This document shows, in pieces, positions 43,092 through 50,723 of a stretch of DNA of 64,000 nucleotides. Source of the stretch: Amorphus sp040750475 (lineage in GTDB: Bacteria > Pseudomonadota > Alphaproteobacteria > Rhizobiales > Amorphaceae). The first letter of the stretch is position 1. Each line of letters starts with the position of its first letter. The stretch lies in assembly GCF_040750475.1 (NCBI RefSeq), contig NZ_JABJVY010000013.1, positions 76,142 to 140,141 on the forward strand. The letters are read 5' to 3'. Position numbers and translations under genes: made by a program. Under the pieces are notes generated by a model that was given only the letters and a program-made list of their open reading frames with translations, searched no databases and had not been told where the DNA came from.

Positions 43092-43802
43092 ATGACCGAT
43101 ACGCTCGACCGCGAAGAGACCGACAAGGAAACCCCGCTCTCTCGGCTGAAAGACACGCCGGACTGGCTCTATCTGCTCCGCGAGTTCGAGGGGCTTTATC
43201 GAAAAGGATCCGCGGGCGGCAGCACGTCCATTCGCAGCCACCGCAAGCGGGTGCGGGACACGCTGTCGGCGGTGATCGGGACCAACCCGCAAATCGTCGT
43301 CCGGGAGCCGACCACGAAACCGGTCACGGCGCATTTCGGCCGGGCTCTCGATCTTGCGGAGCGCGGAGCGATGCAGAACGTGGCGCGCGCCCTGCGCGAG
43401 GTGCGCAGCCAATTGACCTGGGAATATGGCTACGATCGCGCCTCCCGGAGCCTGCGGCAGAAATATGCCTTCTGCGAAATTCTCGGCCCCAGGGGACCGG
43501 TCTATGCGGAGGACTTGGTTCTGGGCTTCGTGCTGTTCGCCCCTTCCACGACCTATCCGCAGCATAGCCATCCCGACATCGAGGAAAGCTATATCTCGAT
43601 CGCGGGGGCCTGGTCGGAGAACGACGCGGCGGTCTATGCGCCGGGATCTTTGATCCTCAACAAGGCGGCCCAGGAGCATCGCATAACGACGGGCGAGGTG
43701 GATCCTTCGCTGCTGGCCTATGCTTGGACCGGGCCGCGGGCGCGGCTCGCCAATCCCAGCATGAAGCTGAGTTCGACACGAAGAGCCCGCGCCGTGCATT
43801 AA
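43092..43802 (+). CDS. dddL: DMSP lyase, DddL-like cupin
   Basis: A 236-residue protein. The N-terminal helical part has DWLYLLREFEGLYRKGSAGG and RSHRKRVRDTLSAVI; the C-terminal cupin has YPQHSHPDIEESYISIAGAW and APGSLILNKAAQEHRITTGE. The HxHx4ExY metal motif and the flanking words match what I recall of DddL, which cleaves dimethylsulfoniopropionate to dimethyl sulfide and acrylate. The start at 43092 follows GAGGG. No acrylate genes (acuK, acuI, prpE) are next to it. I rate the family as likely; the DddL subfamily rests on memory of the sequence, not on a search. Confidence 0.72.
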   Translation: MTDTLDREETDKETPLSRLKDTPDWLYLLREFEGLYRKGSAGGSTSIRSHRKRVRDTLSAVIGTNPQIVVREPTTKPVTAHFGRALDLAERGAMQNVARALREVRSQLTWEYGYDRASRSLRQKYAFCEILGPRGPVYAEDLVLGFVLFAPSTTYPQHSHPDIEESYISIAGAWSENDAAVYAPGSLILNKAAQEHRITTGEVDPSLLAYAWTGPRARLANPSMKLSSTRRARAVH

Positions 43803-44220
43803 ACTGGCGCGGCTTTCGGCACTCCGGCGCCTGCCGCCCGATTTTGCTCGTCAAAAAATTTTGCGCCCTATGGAACATCCGCGCTGACGTCGCTGTTGGG
43901 TCTCTAGAACTATAGCAATTCTTATCCTGGAGGGCGCATGCCCGACAGCGACCCACCGGCCGGCTCAGCCCGGTTGCGACGTGCCCACCGGCGGACGCCA
44001 ACCGGATCGCATCTTGCCTTAAACGCGCTCCCTCAAGCGGGCGACGTTCCGCAATGGGAGTGTGGGCGCTCTCCATCCCGGTCGCGACCTCCCGCGAAAT
44101 CGCCATCGCGGCTTTCCTTCCGACAGCCCAAGTCTGGTCTTCAGCGACGGGAGCGTGCCGAACACGGCCGCGCTCCGCTCGCTTTTTTCTGCTCGCCCCA
44201 ACAGCGCGAAAGGCAGGATC
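43803..44220. other. Gap between the DMSP lyase and dehydrogenase genes
   Basis: About 420 bases. The first 130 are locally AT-richer (GTCAAAAAATTTTGCG). An ATG at 43938 with GGAGGG upstream opens a frame to 44252, but its Arg/Pro/Ser-rich product matches nothing I know and runs into the next gene, so I do not call it. The dehydrogenase operon promoter should lie here. Confidence 0.45.
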
Positions 44221-44988
44221 ATGCCCAAATCGTCCAAGACCGCCCTCGATAGGCGGAGCTTTCTGCGCGGCTCGCTCGTGGCGGCCCCGGCCGTGCTTGC
44301 GGCCAAGCCGGCGGAGGCGCGCGAATACGGTGGCGACGGAGGGCCGTGGGAGCCCAACGCCGCCAGGCCGCCGACGGTTGCGCCGGTTCCCTCCAACCAA
44401 TTCTTCACGGACGACGAGCGCCGGTTCGTGACGGCGGCGGTGGACCGGCTGATCCCGCCGGACGAGGAGTGGCCGGGGGCGGCCGATCTAGGCGTTCCCG
44501 ACTTCCTCGACGATCAGCTCGCCGGTTCGTTCGGCCGCGGCGACCGCTGGTACATGCAGGGCCCGTGGCCGAAAGGGACCGACACTCAGGGCTATCAGTC
44601 CCGCTTTGCGCCGGCCGGGCTCTATCGCCGAGCGATCGCCGCGATCGACGACCATTGCCGCTCGGCCTTCGACGGACAGCGGTTCGCGGAGCTGAGCGCG
44701 GAGCAACAGGACGACGTCCTCAAGGGACTGGACGAAGAGACCATCGAGCTTGAGGGTGTGAGCGCCAAGACATTCTTCGATCTGTTTCTGCAAAACACCA
44801 TCGAAGGCTTCTTCGGCGATCCCGTGCACGGCGGCAACCGGGACATGATCGCCTGGAAGATGATCGGCTTTCCCGGCGCGCGTTACGACAATCGCCCCTA
44901 CGTCTCCCGCCACAACGAGCGTCTCGATCTGGAGCCAGTGTCCGTCGCCGGCATGACGGCGGCAAGCATTCGCGGACGGAAGGAGTAG
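44221..44988 (+). CDS. Gluconate 2-dehydrogenase subunit 3-type protein (small subunit)
   Basis: A 255-residue protein of the gluconate 2-dehydrogenase gamma family. The N-terminus ALDRRSFLRGSLVAAPAVLA is a twin-arginine signal. The body contains FTDDERRFVTAAVDRLIPPD and the conserved C-terminal DMIAWKMIGFPGARYD. It acts as the Tat-exported hitch-hiker and chaperone for the FAD subunit, which has no signal of its own. The start at 44221 gives a normal RR signal; an upstream frame from 44062 adds 53 unlikely residues. It is first in a three-gene operon. Confidence 0.9.
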   Translation: MPKSSKTALDRRSFLRGSLVAAPAVLAAKPAEAREYGGDGGPWEPNAARPPTVAPVPSNQFFTDDERRFVTAAVDRLIPPDEEWPGAADLGVPDFLDDQLAGSFGRGDRWYMQGPWPKGTDTQGYQSRFAPAGLYRRAIAAIDDHCRSAFDGQRFAELSAEQQDDVLKGLDEETIELEGVSAKTFFDLFLQNTIEGFFGDPVHGGNRDMIAWKMIGFPGARYDNRPYVSRHNERLDLEPVSVAGMTAASIRGRKE

Positions 44989-44993
44989 CCGAA

Positions 44994-46754
44994 ATGGTCA
45001 AGAAGCTGCCGCCTGTCGACGTCGTGCTGGTCGGGTTCGGTTGGACCGGCGCCATCATGGCCCAGGAACTGACGGACGAGGGCCTTAACGTGCTGGCGCT
45101 GGAGCGGGGCGTCTGGCGCGATACCTCCACCGATTTTTCCGTCACCAACGCCCAGGACGAAGTCCGCTACCGCTGGCGCAGCGAGCTGTTTGAGGAGCTG
45201 TCGCGCAATTCGCTGACTTTCCGCAACGACCGCAGCCAGACCGCGCTGCCGATGCGCAAGCTCGGCTCGTTCCTGCCGGGCACCAATGTCGGTGGCTCCG
45301 GCGTTCACTGGAACGGGCTGTGCTGGCGCTTCCTGCCGTCCGATTTCAACGCGCGCTCGCACAACGAGGACCGCTACGGCCCGCTGCCGGAGAACATGAC
45401 GGTTCAAGACTGGGGCATCACCTACGACGAGTTGGAGCCCCACTACGACAAGTTCGAGTATTTGTGCGGCATTTCCGGCAAGGCGGGCAATCTCAACGGC
45501 GAGATCCAGCCCGGCGGCAATCCCTTCGAGGGGCCGCGGAGCCGGGACTATCCCAATCCGCCGATGGAGATGGTGTATGGGCCGACATTGTTCGCCGATG
45601 CGGCGGCAAATCTCGGCTACCATCCGTTCCCGACGCCCTCGGCGAACATGAGCCAAGCCTACACCAACCCGCTCGGGGTGGGGCTGGCGCCCTGCACCTA
45701 TTGCGGCTTTTGCGAAAAATTCGCCTGCGGCAACTACTCAAAGGCGACCGCGCAGACCACCATCCTGCCAGTCCTGATGCAGAAGCCGAACTTCACGCTG
45801 CGCACGGAATCCATGGTGCTGCGCGTGCTGAAGAGCCGGGACGGACAGCACGCGCGCGGCGTGGAATATGTCGACACCAACGGCGACGTCTACGAGCAGC
45901 CCGCCGACATCGTGGTGCTGTCGGCTTACGTGAACCACAACGTCCACCTGATGCTCGTCTCCGATATCGGCGAGCCCTACGATCCGGATACGGGGCAGGG
46001 CGCGGTTGGCAAGAATTACGCCTACCAGATCACCTCCGGCGTGAACCTTTTCTACGACGACAAGGTGTTCAATCCGTTCGTCGGCGCCGGTGCGCTGGGG
46101 ATGATCATCGACGACTTCAACGGCGACAATTTCGACCACACCGGGCTCGGCTTCATCGGCGGAGGCTTTCTGGTGCAGTCCCAGACCAATGGCCGGCCGA
46201 TCGAGACCCATCCGACGCCGGAGGGCACGCCGCGCTGGGGCGCCGGCTGGAAGAAGGCCGTGCGCGAGAACTACCTGAGTTCGATCTCCGTCGGCACCCA
46301 TGGCGCGGTGATGAGCCATCGCGGCAACTATCTCGATCTCGATCCCACCTACCGCGACGTCTACGGCCGTCCGATGCTGCGCATGACGTTCGACTTCACC
46401 GACAACGAGCATCGGATGTCGAACTACCTGACCGATCGCGCGGTGGAGATCGCGAAGGAGATGAACCCCCGCGAAATGAAGGTGAACCGGCGCACCGGCC
46501 ACTATTCCATCGTGCCCTATCAGACCACCCACAATACCGGCGGCACGATCATGGGGTCGAACCCGCGCAACAGCGTGGTCAACAAATATCTGCAGAGCTG
46601 GGACATGCCGAACCTGTTCGTTCTGGGCGCCGGCGCCTTTCCGCAAAACCCGGGCTACAACCCGACCGGCACCGTCGGGGCGCTCGCCTACCAGGCCGCT
46701 CAGGCCATCCGCGAGCAATATCTGCGCGCGCCGGGGCCGCTGGTCCAGGCCTGA
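44994..46754 (+). CDS. GMC-family FAD-dependent dehydrogenase, catalytic subunit
   Basis: A 586-residue flavoprotein of the gluconate/2-ketogluconate/sorbitol dehydrogenase group. Seen: FAD motif VLVGFGWTGAIMAQELTDEG, NVGGSGVHWNG, and a cysteine-rich stretch CTYCGFCEKFACGNYSK (about residues 233-249) like the one that holds a 3Fe-4S cluster in related complexes. The C-terminal active-site region is THNTGGTIMG and NPGYNPTGTV. It oxidises a sugar, polyol or aldonate in the periplasm and passes electrons to the cytochrome subunit. The exact substrate cannot be told from sequence. Confidence 0.9.
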   Translation: MVKKLPPVDVVLVGFGWTGAIMAQELTDEGLNVLALERGVWRDTSTDFSVTNAQDEVRYRWRSELFEELSRNSLTFRNDRSQTALPMRKLGSFLPGTNVGGSGVHWNGLCWRFLPSDFNARSHNEDRYGPLPENMTVQDWGITYDELEPHYDKFEYLCGISGKAGNLNGEIQPGGNPFEGPRSRDYPNPPMEMVYGPTLFADAAANLGYHPFPTPSANMSQAYTNPLGVGLAPCTYCGFCEKFACGNYSKATAQTTILPVLMQKPNFTLRTESMVLRVLKSRDGQHARGVEYVDTNGDVYEQPADIVVLSAYVNHNVHLMLVSDIGEPYDPDTGQGAVGKNYAYQITSGVNLFYDDKVFNPFVGAGALGMIIDDFNGDNFDHTGLGFIGGGFLVQSQTNGRPIETHPTPEGTPRWGAGWKKAVRENYLSSISVGTHGAVMSHRGNYLDLDPTYRDVYGRPMLRMTFDFTDNEHRMSNYLTDRAVEIAKEMNPREMKVNRRTGHYSIVPYQTTHNTGGTIMGSNPRNSVVNKYLQSWDMPNLFVLGAGAFPQNPGYNPTGTVGALAYQAAQAIREQYLRAPGPLVQA

Positions 46755-46765
46755 AGGAGACGGCC

Positions 46766-47983
46766 ATGAAACGGATGCTGCTTTCTCTCGGGGTGGGGAC
46801 GGTGCTCGTCGCGGCCGCCCCGGCGATCGCTCAGGACAACGACTGGAGCGAGATCCAGCGCGGTCTCTATCTCGTGCGCGCGGGGGACTGCGCCGCCTGC
46901 CACACCGTGAAGGGCCAGGCGCCCTATTCCGGAGGCTACTCCTTGGAGACGCCGTTCGGGACGATCTATTCGGCCAACCTGACGCCCGATCAGGACACTG
47001 GCCTTGGAAGCTGGAGCGAGGCCGACTTCTACCGCGCCATGAACGAGGGCATCTCCAAGGACGGATCGCACCTCTATCCGGCCTTTCCCTACACCCATTT
47101 TACCTATGCGACCCGCGACGACATCGACGCGATCTTCACCTATCTGAATTCGCTCGATCCGGTGCGCAACCGGGTGCCGGAACCGGATCTGACGTGGCCG
47201 CTCGGCTGGCGTTTCCTGATGACCGGCTGGAACGTCATGAACTTCGAGGATGAGACGTTTCAGCCCGATCCGGACCGCTCCGAGGCCTATAACCGCGGCA
47301 AATATCTGGTCGAGGGCTTGATGCATTGCGGCATGTGCCATTCGCCGAAAAATGTCATCGGCGCCGAGAAAGGCGGCGACAGCCGATTTACAGGCGGCAC
47401 GGCCGAAGGGTGGCTGGCCCCGCCCTTGACCGGCGGCCCGCGCGAAGGGATCGGCGATTGGAGCGAGGAGGATCTCGTCGCCTTCTTGAAGGAGGGCCGC
47501 AACGCTCGGACGATCGCCTTCGGGCCAATGGCCGACGTCGTGAAACATTCCACTCAATATATGCGCGATGACGATCTCCAGGCGATCGCCGCCTATATCA
47601 AGGCGCTGCCGGAGAACGATGACGCGGACGCGGGCGAGACGGACGAGATCGACGATGACACCCAGGCGCTCGGCGAGCTCATCTACGCCACCCAGTGTTC
47701 CGCCTGTCACGCGTCGGACGGCTCGGGCGTAGCGCACATGTTGCCGCCGTTGAAGGGCTCCTCGTTCGTCCAGGCCGACAATCCGCAAAGCGTCGTCAAG
47801 CTGATCCTGGAAGGTGGCCAAGGGGTGGCGACGGACCAATATCCCACCCAGCACGCGATGCCGTCCTTCGCCTGGAAGTTGAGCGACGACGAGGTTGCCG
47901 CGGTCGCGACCTTTGTGCGCAACGCATTTGGCAATCAGGCGCCGGCCGTCAGTGCGGAGGAGGTAGCCGACTACCGGCATTGA
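46766..47983 (+). CDS. Triheme cytochrome c subunit of the membrane dehydrogenase
   Basis: A 405-residue protein. The signal peptide is residues 1-22 (ending PAIA-QD). Three CxxCH heme sites lie at about residues 42-46 (CAACH), 188-192 (CGMCH) and 311-315 (CSACH). It carries electrons from the FAD subunit to ubiquinone. An acidic linker (NDDADAGETDEIDDD) precedes the third heme domain. AAGGAGA lies upstream of the ATG. There is no obvious C-terminal membrane anchor beyond an amphipathic end. Confidence 0.92.
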   Translation: MKRMLLSLGVGTVLVAAAPAIAQDNDWSEIQRGLYLVRAGDCAACHTVKGQAPYSGGYSLETPFGTIYSANLTPDQDTGLGSWSEADFYRAMNEGISKDGSHLYPAFPYTHFTYATRDDIDAIFTYLNSLDPVRNRVPEPDLTWPLGWRFLMTGWNVMNFEDETFQPDPDRSEAYNRGKYLVEGLMHCGMCHSPKNVIGAEKGGDSRFTGGTAEGWLAPPLTGGPREGIGDWSEEDLVAFLKEGRNARTIAFGPMADVVKHSTQYMRDDDLQAIAAYIKALPENDDADAGETDEIDDDTQALGELIYATQCSACHASDGSGVAHMLPPLKGSSFVQADNPQSVVKLILEGGQGVATDQYPTQHAMPSFAWKLSDDEVAAVATFVRNAFGNQAPAVSAEEVADYRH

Positions 47984-48217
47984 GGCACCGTTCACATGAA
48001 TTGGATCGCTCCGTGCTCAGCCCGCTCCCCAGACGCTGGCTGAGCCGGATCGACCAAGCCGCAGTGCGTTTGCCGCCCGATCACTCTTCGCCGGCTACTT
48101 CGACGTGTGCTCGCGTTAATAGTCAACAAGGTCTCAGGCCATTTAGGAAAGGTGCATGTCTGCTCCGCCAATCATGCGCGTTGACTGAAAGCCGAATCCT
48201 TTTCATTTTTTGCGGCC

Positions 48218-49120
48218 ATGGCCATCACCTTTCGACAGCTCGAACACTTTCTCGCTCTCTCGGAAGAGCTTCATTTCGGCAATGCGGCGCGAAAGCTGAA
48301 CATTTCGCAACCCCCGCTTTCCGCGAGCCTGAAACAGCTTGAAGATCATCTCGGCTTTCCGCTGATGATCCGGAGCAACCGGTCGGTGCGCCTGACGGCC
48401 GCTGGTGTCGTTTTCGCTCGCCATGCGGCGCGGTTGCTGAGCCAGCTCAAGCAGGCGGAGGTGATCGCGGCACAGACCGCGAAAGGTGCCACCGGGCGGC
48501 TCAGCGTGGGGTCCGTCCCGTCGATGCTGTTTCTCGATCTGCCCGCCATTTTGCGGCAGTTCAAAGATGCCCACCCTCAGGTCGAGCTCGTACTGCATGA
48601 GCTCAATACGGCGCCTCAGCTTGAGCGTGTTGTCAAACATGAGCTGGACGTTGGGTTCATTCACGACGTGCCCCGACCAGACGTGGTGGAGGAATGTCTC
48701 ATCGAAACCCAGCGGCTGGTTTGCTGCTTGCCCAGGGAGCACCGGCTTGCCGGTCGCAGCCAGATCTCTTTGGATCAGTTGGCCGGCGAGAATTTTCTCG
48801 TCTTCGCCCGTGAATATGCCGAAGCAAACTTCGATCGCATTTCCAAAATTCTTGAGGAACATGGGCTAAAGCCCTATACTGACTATCAGCTTCGCAACTG
48901 GTTCACCGTTGTCGCGCTGGTGGGGCAGGAACTCGGGGTCGCCATCGTGCCGGCCATCTTGGCGCGGATGAATCTCGGCAATGTCGTTTACGTGGACTTT
49001 CAGGGCGAGAACACCGAGCATAGTATCTCGATGATTTGGCATCGGGAGAGTGGAAACGAAGTGGTGCGCGAATTCATCCGTTTCGTGAAAAATTCGGAAA
49101 TTGGATATGCGTCGGCCTAA
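48218..49120 (+). CDS. LysR-family transcriptional regulator
   Basis: A 300-residue regulator. The N-terminal helix-turn-helix is FGNAARKLNISQPPLSASLKQLEDHLG (about residues 20-46). The rest is the usual periplasmic-binding-like effector domain (LSVGSVPSMLFLDLPAILRQF). Its base composition is lower in GC than that of its neighbours. It stands alone, 235 bases after the dehydrogenase operon and 830 before ureA, with no divergent partner, so its target is unclear. It could control either flank. Confidence 0.88.
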   Translation: MAITFRQLEHFLALSEELHFGNAARKLNISQPPLSASLKQLEDHLGFPLMIRSNRSVRLTAAGVVFARHAARLLSQLKQAEVIAAQTAKGATGRLSVGSVPSMLFLDLPAILRQFKDAHPQVELVLHELNTAPQLERVVKHELDVGFIHDVPRPDVVEECLIETQRLVCCLPREHRLAGRSQISLDQLAGENFLVFAREYAEANFDRISKILEEHGLKPYTDYQLRNWFTVVALVGQELGVAIVPAILARMNLGNVVYVDFQGENTEHSISMIWHRESGNEVVREFIRFVKNSEIGYASA

Positions 49121-49950
49121 GCGCTCACTCCGCATTTTATAGTTTGAAAATCTGGCTTACTCCTGCACCACATGCCTTTCTAAAACGGGCGCTTCGGCAA
49201 CCTGTTTGAGCGGCGGTCTGACATAAGAACCGCCAGGATTCAAAAGGCCCTGGCGGGCCTGAGCCCAAGATCCGCCTCCTTTTTGCGGACTCCGTAAGGC
49301 GAACAACCCACCCCCTTTTGGCGCTTTCTGACGGCGAACCGGCGTCTACTCGGCCTGGAAACGCTCTCGTGTACCGGCCCGCTGGCGCTTTCGAGCGCCG
49401 GCGAAAACGTGCGTCCGCCTTTTCTCCCAATGCTCGAGGTCTGACGATCTTCACGTCGATAGGGAGATCAATATGGCGCAATACGAAATTCGTATTTGAG
49501 TATAGATCGGCGCTCGCTTTAGATGGCGCAAATAGTCGATTGGAAATTCGCTCAAATATTTGGCTTTTTCCAAGAAAATGGCTGCCTTGTGAGATTGGCT
49601 TCGACAATGTGGTTTGCGTTCGTCTTCCGTTTCTATCGATGGAAGACGGATTTACACGCTTAGGTTGCTTTTGGCTGTTTGGGGGCACCTCTCGGTCATT
49701 TCCAGCGATTGCGTTGTCCCGCTTTCCGGCAAGCGAGCGGCGGACATTGATCGGAAGGATCCTCTCGTAGGGATGCCTTCTGTGGAACGATCGAAAGCTC
49801 CCTTCTTCGTTGAAGGGAAGGTGAGTGCGCCTCTCTTTTTGAGAGATTGAACGGCGACCGCAAAAAGTCCTGTAAAGGACGCGTCTTTCGGCAGTTTTTG
49901 TAGACAAAATTGGCGTGACTTCGATGTTGTTGCCCTGGTGAGGAGAAAAG
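49121..49950. other. Long gene-free region upstream of the urease operon
   Basis: 830 bases with GC content clearly below the window average in places. It includes the hairpin CCGCCAGG (49230-49237) / CCTGGCGG (49249-49256), which may end the LysR transcript. Open frames on both strands (49318-49770 plus, 49137-49907 minus) have compositions unlike proteins and no family features. The last 110 bases hold the putative ureA promoter. Decayed sequence or an unrecognised RNA gene are both possible. Confidence 0.45.
49848..49876 (+). promoter_or_regulatory. Putative promoter of the urease operon
   Basis: TTGAAC (49848-49853), 17 bases, TGTAAA (49871-49876). The -10 sits inside the palindrome GTCCT-GTAA-AGGAC (49867-49880), a possible operator or the base of a leader hairpin. 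The leader to the ureA ATG would be about 70 bases. Confidence 0.45.
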
Positions 49951-50253
49951 ATGCACTTTACGCCGAGAGAAGTCGATAAGTTAATGATCTATACGCTCGC
50001 GCAGGTCGCCCAGCAGCGCAAAGATCAGGGCTTGAAGCTCAATCATCCTGAGACCGTATCTCTTATCTCCGTTGCAGCCTTGAACGGCGCCCGGGCGGGG
50101 AAGACCGTCGAAGAAGTGATGGAGATCGCCCGCAAGGAAATCACGCGCGACGACGTCATGGACGGAGTCGTCGAGATGATTCCGTACGTACAAGTCGAAG
50201 CAGTGTTCACGGACGGCAGTCGCCTCGTCACGATTCACGATCCTATTCAGTAA
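49951..50253 (+). CDS. ureA: Urease gamma subunit
   Basis: A 100-residue protein. Conserved features: MHFTPREVDKLMIYTLAQVAQQR at the start, LKLNHPETVSLIS, NGARAGKTVEEVM and the C-terminal VEAVFTDGSRLVTIHDPI. It is a structural subunit of the (UreABC)3 enzyme that hydrolyses urea to ammonia and carbamate in the cytoplasm. GAGGAG lies five bases before the ATG. It is the first gene of the cluster. Confidence 0.96.
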   Translation: MHFTPREVDKLMIYTLAQVAQQRKDQGLKLNHPETVSLISVAALNGARAGKTVEEVMEIARKEITRDDVMDGVVEMIPYVQVEAVFTDGSRLVTIHDPIQ

Positions 50254-50276
50254 ATGTGGGCCGGGAGGGCTTCAAG

Positions 50277-50687
50277 ATGGCTGAAGTAACGACAAAGGCG
50301 CCGGTTGGAGGCTTGGTCCTCGCCGACGGCGACATCGAAATCAACGCCGGTTATCCGACGACAGTTCTGAAGGTCCGCAATACGGGCGACCGGCCGGTCC
50401 AGGTCGGCTCGCATTTCCACTTCTTCGAAGTGAACTCCGCCTTGGAATTCGACCGAGAACAGGCCTTTGGGAAACGCTTGAACATCCCGGCCACCACTGC
50501 TTTGCGCTTCGAACCGGGCGACGAGAAAGAAGTCACGCTGGTTCCCTATCAGGGCAAGCAGCGGGTCCTCGGCTTCAACGGTCTCGTCGATGGCTGGGTT
50601 GGCGACGAGAACTACGACAGTTCCCGCCCCCGGCTGACCGACGCGATGGAGCGTGTTCAGCGATACGGCTTCAAGAGCAAGGCCTAA
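50277..50687 (+). CDS. ureB: Urease beta subunit
   Basis: A 136-residue protein. Conserved GGLVLADGDIEINAG, NTGDRPVQVGSHFHFFEVN and RFEPGDEKEV are present. It is longer than the roughly 100-residue minimum: a tail of about 25 residues (DSSRPRLTDAMERVQRYGFK) extends the C-terminus, as in some rhizobial and Brucella-type ureases. GGGAGG lies before the ATG at 50277. It forms the active trimer with UreA and UreC. Confidence 0.95.
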   Translation: MAEVTTKAPVGGLVLADGDIEINAGYPTTVLKVRNTGDRPVQVGSHFHFFEVNSALEFDREQAFGKRLNIPATTALRFEPGDEKEVTLVPYQGKQRVLGFNGLVDGWVGDENYDSSRPRLTDAMERVQRYGFKSKA

Positions 50688-50723
50688 TCGCCCGACGTCG
50701 ATCCGGTTTGAAAGGACTACGAA

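Noticed and set aside
43938..44252. Possible 104-codon gene with a good ribosome-binding site before the dehydrogenase operon
   Set aside because: The product is Arg/Ser/Pro-rich without family features and overlaps the start of the well-supported Tat-signal gene by 32 bases.
49137..49907. Open frames in the gap before ureA (minus 49137-49907, plus 49318-49770)
   Set aside because: Composition unlike a folded protein, no motif, no plausible ribosome-binding site.
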